A stretch of DNA of 64,000 nt from Cycas panzhihuaensis. Lineage: Eukaryota > Cycadophyta. Of the stretch, positions 33,919-44,389 are shown piece by piece. A program made the position numbers and the translations under genes. Positions within the stretch are counted from its first letter, which is position 1, and the number at the start of each line of letters is the position of its first letter. The stretch lies in NCBI GenBank assembly GCA_023213395.1, contig CM041465.1, positions 246,953,741-247,017,740 of the forward strand, in the 5' to 3' direction. Below the pieces are notes generated by a model. That model had not been told where the DNA came from. It worked only from the letters and a program-made list of their open reading frames with translations, and searched no databases.

Positions 33919-34303
33919 GCTTGTTAATATCTCATTAATACATGATACCATATGAAATTTCCATCATTTTTTTATCACCAAGATCCCAATATAGGAAAGG
34001 TGAGAACATATAATGATGGATATGCTATGATAAGAGGGGAAAGAAAAGAATAATGGGATAGCATAAATGGTCACCAAAGCATTAGAATCCTTGGGCCTTA
34101 CAACTCCTTTCATTATGCTTCCAAACTTGCAAAAGAGAAAGGAAAAGTAAATAATACTAAATATACTATGATAAGAACTTGAAAATATTTCTTAATCCAC
34201 TTTCATAATCTTCTTCACCACATGGATTGTGGGGGAGAAGGAAGTGATGACTCCATTGTAAGTGCAAGTGAGGAATATGAAGGAAGCAAGCTCTAGTACC
34301 ACA

Positions 34304-34601
34304 TGAAAAGAGTGGATCTATCCTTCATCTCCATATATTAAACGTAAAGGCAAGCATGGGAGCAAGAGAGACTTGAGATAAAGAGAGAAGCTTTCACAAA
34401 ATTGGGAGGTAAGAATGAGCCTCCTCCATTGAGCTTTTACTTTAATATTAAGAGAGGGAGCATTAGAGTTAGGTGAAATGAAATTACATATAATGCACAT
34501 GCAAGTGCATTTCACTTAAGTGATCTAATTTAAAGTTCACTTAAGACCCTTTTTAGAAATAATCAACTAATGTAATGACCTTATGATATTAACCTATTTC
34601 A
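34304..34601 (-). repeat. Copia element 5' LTR
   Basis: 298 bp partner of 28097-28394, bordered outside by the target duplication TGGTA (34602-34606). Confidence 0.95.
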
Positions 34602-34606
34602 TGGTA

Positions 34607-35210
34607 CATACCATCTCCACCTCTAGCTATATTGCCCTATGGTACTCTTACATCCATCCTTAGTTCCACAATGCCATCAAGTTATTATAATGCCATAATT
34701 ACCTTTGCATTACCCCCATCACCTCCTCCCCCATCCATATGGGCCTTGGCCACCCCTCTATCATCTCTATCTCTATTAAGATCTATTTAAACTTCATGAT
34801 TACTATTACCTCCATCCCCTCTAATGCCCATCTCTTCCCCTTCCTTGTGGTGGAGGGGTGGGGGACCATAAGCAACAACCTCTACCATATATTCCTTATC
34901 ATCAGACCATGGGAGCATCCCCTCATATGGATTCACAATGTATTAGTTGTGTGTTATCATGTTCAATCTAGGGCTATGTAGGGTATGTGGTCTAGCCTCT
35001 CTACGAATCTAAGCTCCCATGTGCCATTGGTTTATTATCGAGTCCATCATTATCAACTTACTTAGCACTCTTACTAGTCGAGTCAATGGTATATAATCAT
35101 ATAACCAACATAATAGTATCAATATCTAAGAGAATCTGCCCTCACCATTATGGTGGATATGGGACAACGAGTGGTGTATACTATCAAGAACATAACCTAC
35201 CCAATTATAA
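34607..35210 (-). pseudogene. T1 antisense frame, plant-mobile-domain-like part
   Basis: Minus strand, reading from 35150 to 34760: a SLRYxYYYVGYMIIYH stretch, QWHMGA, HSPRLNMITHN, a stop, YIVNPYEGMLPWSDDKEYM and an acidic, Gly-rich tail (HHKEGEEMGIRGDGGNSN). The order and the N/D-P-Y followed by S-D-D-E or S-D-D-K and a Gly/Glu-rich tail match the antisense PMD frame of T2 (YKVDPYRAVRWDSDDE). The diagnostic His-x-F-H-L-P core was not found here, so the call depends on comparison with T2. Confidence 0.5.
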
Positions 35211-35908
35211 CTCTATTTGAAAAATGTGACCTTGTATTAAAAAATGAGACCTATAAAAACACTAAAAATGTGACCAATATTTTGATTATATATATCTTTT
35301 TATATTATAGGTCATGTTTTTTAAAATAAGCCTACATTCTTTAACTTAAGCTTGTAGTTTTTAATAGGAGCTTGTGTGTTTAAATAGCAAAGTCTAAAAT
35401 TAAAAAAAAAACTTGGAAACCCATTAGATATTACATCTGGTAAACCATCCCTCTGACCTAAGGCTCCTAGTCCTCATAAAATCCTAATCTAATGGTTAGA
35501 TCTCCTATAATGATTAAGGGTTAGCTCTGGTAATACCTCATCTCCTATCTTTAAAATCACCAAAATAAACCTTCTTATCTACTAAAATGGAATATAAACC
35601 CTACCCCTCTAACTAGCATACTATCTAAAGAATCCTAATCCATTGCTTAATCATCTCCAAACAAGTTCCTTATTGATTTTGTATGTGCATTGACCTTATA
35701 CATACTTCTAATCAAGTCTTTAAAGAATTCTTCACTATTATGATCTTTCACTCATATTCAAATGAGAACCTTTTAACTCTGAAAGTGACTTTTTTGAAAC
35801 ATTGCCTTGTTTATAATCTAAAGACTCCATTTTCTCTCAATAACATATTTTTCATAGTTTAGTTGACCCATGTAATCCCTATTATATTTATCCCTCGAAA
35901 GCCTCATA
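35211..35908. other. T1 internal sequence before the T2 insertion, unassigned
   Basis: Contains repeated GGTCACATTTTT and AAAAATGTGACC motifs (35220-35345), similar to the hairpin motif of the T1 LTRs. No domain recognised on either strand; a short minus-strand frame at 35908-35818 matches nothing I know. Confidence 0.5.
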
Positions 35909-35913
35909 GTATC

Positions 35914-38690
35914 TGGATGCATGTTTACAGGATAGTCACATAGCTCGGTAGGAGTGATGATGGTCGATGGTGGTATTGAGGGTGCAGGTGAAAACCTACA
36001 AGCAAAGTAAGTAACATGTAGGGTACCCCATGCGCTAGAGTGTAAGTTCAAGACTTGAAGATGATACCCAATTACCTTAGGGTGGTCCTTTATCCTAAAG
36101 ATAAAGAGGGAAAACAAGAAAGGCAGTCTGGATAAGCTCGAGAGGAAGATCCTCCCACCCTTAGATGGTCGGAAGGGGAAGAGAGGAGTCCTCAAGGGTT
36201 TCCCTATGATGGAGGGAAACGAGTGGGGACAAAGTAGGCGATAGCCTACTATGAGACCAGGTTCCTCTTGGTTATTTGACCAAGCAAATAAGGCTAAAAG
36301 GGAGAGAGAGAAATGAGAATGGGACAACTAAACCAAAGTTTCCCCTAATGATCCAAAAAAGAAGCAAGAAAGGAAATGAGAATAGGTGTCACACATACAA
36401 GCAAACAATGCTAGGTGGGAATAAACCGAATGGGCAAACTAGGCTTTACAGGCAAAGGAAAAGGAAAGGGTAAGTTTCCCATAGGTCCTTTTCTTATGAG
36501 GGTCAAATGTGCGATATGCAAATATACAAACGTAAATAAAAGATATTATTTCCCCTTTCGCTTTTATGTGCAACCTACTTAACTAACACATAGATCCTAA
36601 ATAAAAGTAAGAAAGGGAAAGCGAGGGTTAAAGGGAGGATGCATGTACCCGAAAGATGTAACGGCCAATGAAGGACCTCACCTATGCACGACGTACGTCC
36701 CTGCATCAATCCAAGGAGGCGTGACTAAGTATTGACGTGTATGACAGGGGCTTCCTTACCTTCCCCTTTATGAAAAGGAAGCGAAAAGAAAAGAAGTAAA
36801 AGTAAGGAAACAAAGCGGTAAACCTTACCCGGATCTAAACACTTTATACCTTTATGAGAGCACCACGACAACCTACACATGCAAGGATTTATCCCTTCCA
36901 AGAAGGGACTGTAAAAGATAAACTATGTATATGCAAGTATATATGTGATATTTATGTTAGAGTGTTAGGAAAAAATAGTTGCTGCAACAAGCTCTAACCC
37001 TCTCTCAAGCAAGGACAAATATTAAGCAAAAATGGGGTAAGGGAAGCCTCAGGATGGCCAACCCTCCATTAGGTTCTCCACACAACTCTCAAGCATAGCA
37101 AGGTGATAATAAAGGTAACTAAGGATAGCGAAGGAGACCCAAGAAAAGGGCAATAAAGCACTAGGAAATATGCAGGATACGGAGTTACTATGGGCAGCAA
37201 TCCGGTGCATAAACCCTTGCCAATGATATCAAGGGGTACCCAACAACACAAGGGATACTACGGGGGTCCAAACAAGAGACGAGCAGGCCTAGAATCAGTG
37301 CAGAAAGGGGCTGCATACGCTGATAATCTAGCACAAGCTTAGGGCTCAATCACTTCTAATAATCCCAAGAAGAGCATGGAGTAAGAGAAGAGAAGGTGGG
37401 AAGGGGTTACCCTTGGAGAGAAGGATTGAAAAGGGGAATTTCCCTGCCTTGCTCTCTTCACCCAACCTTATGATTCTTCTGTCACTACTCCCTTGAAGAA
37501 AATCAGCAGAGAGAAAGGTGGAGCCAGGAGACAACAAGCCAAATATAATGGAAAAACACTTTGCAACGGTGAAACCTAAAGAAACAGGTAAATAAGATAA
37601 GAAATAAGTCTAAAATGGAGTAACTTACCATAAATCCAAAATAGAAGGGTTTGGGAGACCTGCTAGGTAGATATATAGCAGATATGGGCCTATTAACAGC
37701 AAGGAAAAGGACTCTTACGCAGGTTTGTAGGAGAAATTCCAACAGGCAGTTGAAAGGGACGCTTACTGAGCGAGTTGGAGAAGAATCAGCACTAAAATCA
37801 CTTGATAAAACCTGGAGAGAGGCTTTCCACCATGGAAGTAAGGAGTTGCAGGCAAATCCTAGCCTAGGGTGCAGGAAACATAAGTCTGTAAGTACACCTA
37901 TAGTAGAAAGAGCAGGAGAGCAAGAGTTGCAGTAGGAATTGTTGTGTTGGAGAGCAAAAAATAACCTAAGAGATCCTTAAAATGATGAGGGTTTTGATAC
38001 TTATACCCATCCTAGCCCTAAGTAAGCGAATAGGGCATGAATAGGGCTAAGGTGGACGTGAGACCACGTGGTGATTTCATGGGAAACACGAGAATTACCA
38101 CAGAAGATTTTAAAAAATAACTGACAGTAGTCGCACCACGGTAAACTTCGCAGTACCGTGGTAAACTTTGCGGTACCGCTAAGTTTACGGTCTTGGGACT
38201 AGAAGGCCGAATGGCGTGCAGGTTCTAAGAGCTTTAGGAGGTGATGTGGAAGGCTTGGTAAGGGTTGGCCCTCCTATCTAGGTGGCTAAGACAGTCCAAA
38301 ATGCACGTGGACAAAGGCAAGCAAACATCAATGGGCAAAAGGTCCCAGAAATGAGGTGTTAGGAACTCAAGGTCGACGCATGAATGGGCCATACAGTCTA
38401 GCAGACACTTGAGATGGTTTGGAGACATCACAGAGAGTCGTAAAGTGCCATGGAGATGCCTACCTTATAGAAAGGTAGGTCCCACTAGGTCATCATAGGC
38501 TCACGATATGACAGGCAACATGAACAGGCAACAAAATGCAAAGTAATCACGCAAATGAAGCAAGCAACCATGCAGAGAGGTAACACTTTTGTCAACCCTT
38601 CTAACAAAATAATACAAGTGGAAAGAGAGAAGCATACCTGAGCTTATCTAAGTTAACCTACCTGTATCCATTCCCGGTAGCTGGGAAACA
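35914..38690 (-). repeat. T2 3' LTR
   Basis: 2777 bp, plus-strand start TGGATGCATG and end GCTGGGAAACA; collinear with 47648-50434 with scattered substitutions and small indels. Carries an overlapping open frame of about 140-169 codons (36327-35818, minus) that is also open in the other LTR; I do not regard that as proof of coding. A (TA)n run lies just outside, in the interior at 38779-38802. Confidence 0.93.
38137..38176. repeat. Two 20-bp units with GGTAC core in T2 LTR
   Basis: ACGGTAAACTTCGCAGTAC then CGTGGTAAACTTTGCGGTAC in tandem, followed by an inverted AAGTTTACGG. The partner LTR has the same array near 49874-49915. A related inverted arrangement occurs in the T2 interior at 40596-40619. 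Confidence 0.85.
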
Positions 38691-39095
38691 CTACCCCCTT
38701 GGCAATAGAGCCTCGCCACTCAGAAGCATGGTACGATGGTGAATGCTGGCAACACAACTATCAGTAGCACATGTGCATGTATATATATATATATATATAT
38801 ATAAATCATGATCATAACAGGAGATAATGGTGCTGGAAAGTGTCATGGCGGAATGCGTAGATCCGAGGACAGGGGTGGAGATGACATAGGGGCTACCTAT
38901 GTGCCACCCGGGAATCAACCGGAAGCTAGAAAGATGAGGGGGCTTCTCCCATCGTAAAAGTGCAAAGAGATGCATGATAAAGTCAGGTAGAAGAGATAAA
39001 TGAGCAAACCTAGTAGTCGCTATAGTTTAACCTCATTAGCAGCCAGCTTTAACAGGTGCAAACAAATCGCAAGGTGGCGTACCCGATGGCCTGAG
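38691..39095. other. T2 interior next to the 3' LTR
   Basis: Polypurine tract on the minus strand directly adjacent to the LTR, and a (TA)n microsatellite at 38779-38802. Frames open here on the minus strand (to 38975) do not match known proteins. Confidence 0.6.
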
Positions 39096-39570
39096 ACTTG
39101 GGTGACAGAGTGACCAGGCAAGTCTCAGCGATAGTTGACAAGAAGAGGAAGGCAGCGCTCAAGGATGAGGCAAACGAGACTATCTGCCTCAGCATTGAGG
39201 GCCCAAGGAATCTATCGAATGTTAATAGACTAAAAATTATCCAGCAGGGATCTGGCAGTCGAAGCAAGGGCTCTCAAGTGAGGGCATCGCACCTGGTAAA
39301 CCTGGGTGAGATGGGACACCACAACCTAGGAGTCATAGAGAAGAGCAATCGATCCGTGATGGAAACAGAGTGTATCAATGAGGGCCTCAATAATGGCCAT
39401 GTACTCAGCTTCGTTATTGGTGGCCTTGGGGAGGAAGATTCCAGAGTGCAAGAAATCATGTCTAGAAGAGCTATGAAGAATCTATACAACAGTAGAAGGT
39501 CCAGGATTATCGTAGCTTCTACCATCGGTAAAGATAAAGAGAGACATAGGTGATGATAAAAAATGTCTCA
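39096..39570 (-). pseudogene. T2 RNase H (archaeal-type) between antisense PMD frame and 3' LTR
   Basis: Minus-strand frame: LFIFTDGRSYDNPGPSTVV (first catalytic Asp), a stop, GIFLPKATNNEAEYMAIIEA (Glu in N-N-E-A-E-Y), ALLYDS, a stop, VVVSHLTQVYQ (second Asp in YDS) and IPWALNAEADSL (last Asp). All four catalytic acids are present, interrupted by about four single stops at Gln or Arg codons. It would degrade RNA in RNA:DNA hybrids during cDNA synthesis. The plus-strand frame of 151 codons over the same region (39098-39553) is a shadow of this domain. Confidence 0.88.
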
Positions 39571-40533
39571 GTAGAGGAAGTATGTAGTAATACAAGAGTC
39601 GAATCACAAAGAGACTCATATGGCAAGTAATAAATGGCCATAAAGGGTAGGAGGACCTAGCAACGAGGCTACCTAAGGATAAGATCAGGCTATCCGGCCA
39701 CTGGCTGAGAGTGGGCAGAAAAATGGCACCCTGGGGTATCAAAGGTTGCTTTGGAAAGCAAAGAATGACTTCGAATGGAAGGAGCATTCCTGTTAAAGAC
39801 CCCAAGGATAGGAATGGGCTACAAAAATGAGTCTAGGATGGCAAAATAAGCCAAACGAGTACAAACTCAAGCATGCATAGGAGTGGCATATAAAACGAGA
39901 TAAAAGAGCCCTATAAAAAATGCATCGGCAAGGTGCCATAAATGCATCCACAAGAAAGAGTGAAACAAAGGCTACGGGAGCACAACGGGAGATAGGTCCA
40001 GAAGGTAAAGATGATCAGGGGTAAGAGATGACCTAAAGGGTTGTCACGAGAGTGGAAATGGAGACAGTGCCTATTGGAGTCCCTGCCTATATAAGGAAAA
40101 TTGATGAAAACAATATTCATTTTCACGGGCTCTCGAGCAAATCCAGATCCATTCCCTTACGCAATGGAGCATTACCCAACTTTGGAGGCACACGGAGGGA
40201 GATCAGGCTATCGAATCAGAGCCAGAGGATAGCCGTCAGGGTCGCGGGGATGAGATGGTGAGCACTAGGCCAGATCCAATGAATGGATCCTAGAAAACCT
40301 CATCCATCTCGCGGTTTCAAGTTTACTGCTTTTCATTGATTTTTGTGTAAGTTTTAGGCCCTATAAGGGTGAAGAATGACCTCCCAGGGCCAAAATTAGA
40401 CCCAGAAAGAGGTGAGACTGGGGCATTAGGTAGCCCAGGTCCCACTGGGCTCGGTTGTAGCCCACCAAAAGGAATTTTTTGGGTTTTTTGGTAGGGAAAT
40501 CCCCCCCTTTTGTGGGGGTGCCGTTCGTACTGT

Positions 40534-40563
40534 GGCAAAGACCGCAGTATCGCGATCTTTGCC
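40534..40563. repeat. Inverted repeat GGCAAAGA / TCTTTGCC
   Basis: An 8-bp perfect stem (40534-40541 and 40556-40563) with a 14-bp loop, just upstream of the antisense PMD frame of T2, close to a C7 run (40501-40507) and another near-palindrome at 40596-40619 centred on GGTACC. Confidence 0.8.
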
Positions 40564-40689
40564 ATGGGGCCCTGATCACCATGGGACCCTGGCCAAACTC
40601 CGTGGTACCGTGAAGTTTGTTGCAGTGTGAAGGTAGAACTGCAGAAAAAATGAGATAGGGGCCCCGAATCTCGATCAGGAGGAGCTGAG

Positions 40690-41930
40690 AAATATCCCTA
40701 AATATAAGGAATATGTAGACTTTGTTTTGATTGATGGGGTTGGCATTTTGCAGGCTATGATTGCGGTAGAAAACTGCGAGAACATAGGGATGGCTATGCT
40801 TAGTTTTATTCAGATAATGACCAGGGAGGATCGGGAGATCCTATGGAGGTGTGGCCTACTGAAGGTCATTAGGACACCCCAGTATATATCAGACCAGTAG
40901 CTATTGATAGACATCGTATCGCATTGGGACAGGAGGAGGCATGTCTTCCACCTACCCCACGTGGGAGATATGTCAGTGACGCCAAGAAATATCAGGAGGA
41001 TACTGGGAGTACCAGCGATGGGGAGGCCGGTGGCACTAAGAGCGTTGCCCAACAATGAGGCAGCACACATGGAGGCATCCATATTTTTCATAGGTTTGGA
41101 TAGATGGGAGAGGTGAGGGATTCCTCTCTAGACCATGGTCATGTCAGGGATTCCTCAAGTGAGGAAGTTGATCACACTATGCATTCTATTCTAAACCTCC
41201 CATAAATAGAATTATAGGGACATACTAGGTGGATGGATGGACGTGGTACGCTGATGTGAGGCAAGCGAGAGGATGGACTAGGCTAGCCTGATAACGGTGA
41301 ACCTTGTCGCATAGCTTGACGCTATCAGGGTAGCAGGCAAGGGAGGACTCTCATATAGTATGCTATTGTAGTGTTGGTTCTTTGACCACTTTGGAGTAGT
41401 GACGTCAGTAGGGGGACCACACCCTATCACAGAGTGAGGGGCCCCGATGGTCCATAGATGGCAGACTAGGCTCAGAGGGACTGAGGACAAGGCACATGTC
41501 CGTCGCTCAGTGGAGGCTACATCACTAGACCTTCTCATCATGATAGATTATAAAGTGGATCCGTACAGGGCGGTGAGGTGGGATAGTGACGATGAGGTAG
41601 GAGGAGCAGGAGTGCCCCCAGGAGGTGATGAGGGCAGTGATGAAGGTGATGGGACTAGCCCATCATGAGCTGTAGGAGAGGTAGGTCCGTCTGAGGCTAC
41701 AGGTGGAGAGGCAGGCCCATCAGGAGCTGCAGACGAGGGTAGGGGCCTAGTGACACGGGCTTGGAGGCTACAGATCATTAGGAGATCTAGAGAGGTAGTA
41801 GCAACACCAACCGCAGAGAGGAGGGATTCTCTAGGAGTTGAGGCCATGGCAGAAGAGGTACCAAAGGAGGAGGTACCGACAGCTGGTGGGGTGCCAGAGG
41901 GAGAGGCAGTCGCCTAAGTCAAGGAGCCGG
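40690..41930 (+). pseudogene. Antisense plant mobile domain (PMD, aminotransferase-like) frame in T2
   Basis: Plus strand, opposite to T2 gag-pol. Block 1 (40840-41115): ILWRCGLLKVIRTPQYISDQ, a stop, LLIDIVSHWDRRRHVFHLPH, VGDMSVTPRNIRRILGVPAM, then GRPV. Block 2 (about 41280-41600): GLSYSMLLWCWFFDHFG, HRWQTRLRG and IDYKVDPYRAVRWDSDDE, then a Gly/Glu/Pro/Ser-rich tail to about 41930. The pattern L-V-x-R-W-x-x-x-T-H-T-F-H-L-P, then E-x-T-x-T-L-x-D-V, then L-G-L-P-V-x-G-x-P-V of plant mobile domain proteins (MAIN/MAIL1 relatives and transposon proteins) is clear. Function in the element is unknown. One stop at a Gln codon, and at least one frame change. Confidence 0.78.
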
Positions 41931-42059
41931 TAGCTGCACCAAGTGAGACATGACCATTTCCTGTCATCGTTTGATTACCAGATACATACGCATTGTTTGG
42001 TTTTGATTTGATATCCATATATACATGGACTGATATGTGGCATGTTGGATTGCAGGTAT

Positions 42060-42650
42060 GGTAGATATTCAGAGGTCAGTGGAGGTAGTAGTCTGAGAGA
42101 TATTCCCTTGGGCCTACGCGGTCTAGGCTAGTGATGAGCCTAGATCGGTAGGCAGTCACACGGCAGCATTTGCCCCATTGATAAAGGTGAGAGACATATG
42201 GATAGTAGAGTCCTAGGAGCATGAGGCACATATGGGGCGTCTGTAGGTAGAGATGGATGCCATTTGATCTAAGAGGGATGCCCTACAGACATGGGTGCAG
42301 GCACTAGAGGCTCAGGGAGGAGTCGGAGGGGATATAGAGAGCCATATCCTAGTGATAGTGCTGGAGGAGTGACTCTGAGGGATGAAGGAGAGGCTCTGCC
42401 TCATAGAGATGGAGCAGGATCGTATCCAGGTGCGATACGATCAACTGGTGGAGGATATTGCATCAAGGTCAGCATGGAGTAGGACGCAGACTCACACAGC
42501 AATGATGACCCTGAGGAGGCCACGGGATGAGGGAAGTGAGGTAGGGAGCTCACAGAGACTCAGGAGGAGTCTCAGAGGGATGTGGTCCATAGGAGAGGGA
42601 TCACATCGACTAGGAGATGATGCCCCAAGAGTAAGGCAACAATAGGATAG
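42060..42650 (+). pseudogene. T2 antisense frame, charged helical tail
   Basis: Continuing on the plus strand, composite frames read EHEAHMGRL, VEMDAI, SKRDALQTWVQALEAQ, MKERLCLIEMEQDRIQVRYD and QLVEDIASR, with heptad-like charged and hydrophobic alternation, then an Arg/Glu/Ser-rich end. It probably forms a coiled coil at the C-terminal end of the antisense protein. T1 has a comparable stretch at 27.4-28.0 kb. Confidence 0.55.
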
Positions 42651-43375
42651 GGTATATGTATTTGATTTTGATAGGGGAAAGCACAGATCTCTAGGGGGTC
42701 ACCATATATAGTCACATGATTGTACCCCCCCTGCAAGGACACTGGCTTCCCATGGATGATATATCACATCACTTATATGACATGACATATGATTTTTGAT
42801 GTATATGTAGATAGGGTGATTGATACCCCATTTTGACACATGATGACATGTATCATAATGTTTGATGGATGATATATATATTTGTTTACATATTTATGTA
42901 TGTGTGATGGTCCACGGATGCACGAGGATATGTATGGTTGCATTTTGAGTTGATTATCGTATAAGCTTTGTGTTATGACATTTGTTTAGGTTGTGCATAT
43001 TTCCTTTTATGCAGGGCCATATACCTAATAGGAGCACACACGATCACCCTGAGTAGAGGTGATAGACATATGTGGGGTTAGGAAGTAGGGCGACACGTAT
43101 GTCCACATGGGAGCATAGCGAGATATGCAAAGGAAATACCAAACAAGAGGGGAGTGATGATACTCCAGAGCGTCATCCTAGCTGGGGGCTGTCCAAATAG
43201 GAGGATAAGGTCCTAAGGAAAATGGGAACAAAGGTTCCACGAGAGGAACTAGAAAGAAACAAAAGGGGCCATCCTGAGCCGTCATTCCACCTGTGGCTAG
43301 GGTAAATGGAAATGAACTTAAGATGGTAATTTAGGCTCGTTTCAGAGCATGAATAAGGTGAGGACAAGGCCACTA
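42651..43375. other. T2 spacer between antisense frame and integrase tail
   Basis: About 0.7 kb with dispersed ATATGT/TGACAT repeats on the plus strand (42770-42990). I recognise no domain. It is where convergent transcripts (gag-pol minus and PMD plus) would both end. Confidence 0.6.
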
Positions 43376-43379
43376 TTAG

Positions 43380-43810
43380 AATTTCTTAAGGAATTTCCCA
43401 TTAATGGCTTTTTCAAACTCAAGGCCCTCCAAGGTGGTGATCCTATAGGTGTCATTACCAAGGCTCTCGATGACGACAAAAGGGCCAACCTATTTGGGCC
43501 TTAATTTAGCCAAGCGGTCATGAAGATACTCCAATTTGAGGACATGGTCCCCAAGAAACAAAGCATGAGAATGAAGATGTTTATCGTAGGTCCTTTTTGA
43601 GTAAGCTTTGGATGCGAGGTTAGCCTGGTAGGCGGCTAAACGTCTCTCATCCAAAGCTTCGAGGTCCAGGAGGCAAGCCTGACGGATCAACTCCTCATCG
43701 ATGAGACCCCTAAGAGAGACTCGTAAGGAGGGAATCTCCACTTGGTTGGGTACGAAGCCTACTAAGTGCTCAAGCAAGGCTTCATCATCTTCAAAATAAT
43801 CCACCCCATG
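43380..43810 (-). pseudogene. T2 integrase C-terminal fragment
   Basis: Minus strand: VPNQVEIPSLRVSLRGLIDE, LLDLEALDERRLAAYQANLA, a SKRTYDKHLHSHALFLGDHV block, DRLAKLRPK, a stop, VGPFVVIESLGNDTYRITTL and INGKFLKKF. This is the integrase tail of Tat/Ogre-like Ty3 elements, matching T1 (IPSLRVLLKHFINE and ARLLELKKIDKT). The catalytic core and zinc finger are absent; upstream, toward protease, no RT or RNase H is found. Confidence 0.9.
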
Positions 43811-44300
43811 GATGACCTTACTTTGAATAGATGAAGTGTTGAAGGAAGTGGGAACAACGGGACCGTGGTGGTCATCAGGCTGTCCAACCTCCTCAGAAGA
43901 CTCTAAGAGAGAGTTAGGAAGGGGCTCCTCGGAAGGAGCGAAAGGAAGTTCCTTGAAACTATCACCTACAGGGGGTGACAGAGAGGAAGAACTAATGAGC
44001 TATGGATCAATACATGCAATGACATGAGACACAAAAGGGTGACTAGTCTCACCAGCGAGAGGGGTTCCAGGTTGGGACCTAGAACAAGAAGGGTGTATCC
44101 TACTGGTGTGAAGGAAAGAAACGGGATAAGGAAAGCCCTCATCCTCATCATGGGACTCATCATCACTAAACGAGATGAGGTACCCATAGCTCCCAACACC
44201 GATAGGAGCGAAACATATGAGACTAGAGGAAGAAGATTCAGGATCTTCTTCAATGTGGGATGGATCAAGTATGCCGATGGAGCAAGCTGAGGTATGAGTA
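43811..44300 (-). other. T2 acidic spacer at the deletion junction
   Basis: Minus-strand frame reads ILDPSHIEEDPESSSSSLIC, YLISFSDDESHDEDEGFPYP and, after stops, KELPFAPSEEPLPNSLLESS and DYFEDDEALLEHLVGF. It is rich in Asp, Glu and Ser and continues without a clear break into the integrase tail. It may be the linker between protease and RT in the parent element, or sequence created by the deletion. Confidence 0.5.
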
Positions 44301-44389
44301 GAAGGGCCTTGGCTCGCTTGGTTAATCAAATGAGTTTGCTTAACAGGTGGGCATTCACGAGAAATAACCCTCATCCCTCTATCGTGGAA

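Larger units (their letters stand above)
32337..34303 (-). other. Copia leader (untranslated) with two tandem-repeat tracts
   Basis: About 1.97 kb between 5' LTR and gag without recognised coding, unusually long for a copia leader. It holds a 69-bp unit repeated three times and a 168-bp unit repeated twice, listed separately. A tRNA-Met-like primer-binding site (TGGTACTAGAGCTTGC on the minus strand, plus about 34286-34301) lies next to the LTR. Confidence 0.75.
28097..34601 (-). mobile_element. Complete Ty1/copia element, minus strand, target duplication TGGTA
   Basis: LTRs of 298 bp at 28097-28394 and 34304-34601 begin TG and end CA. The flanking five bases are TGGTA on both sides (28092-28096 and 34602-34606). 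On the minus strand a tRNA-Met type primer-binding site follows the right LTR, and a GGGGGAGAT purine tract (plus 28395-28403) precedes the left LTR. Inside lie gag, integrase, RT and RNase H in copia order. By eye about 26 of 298 LTR positions differ. It inserted into the antisense region of T1. Coding capacity is broken, though the RT keeps a 167-codon open stretch. Confidence 0.95.

Noticed and set aside
39098-39553. 151-codon plus-strand open frame in T2
   Set aside because: It is the antisense shadow of the archaeal-type RNase H domain on the minus strand, which has clear catalytic motifs.
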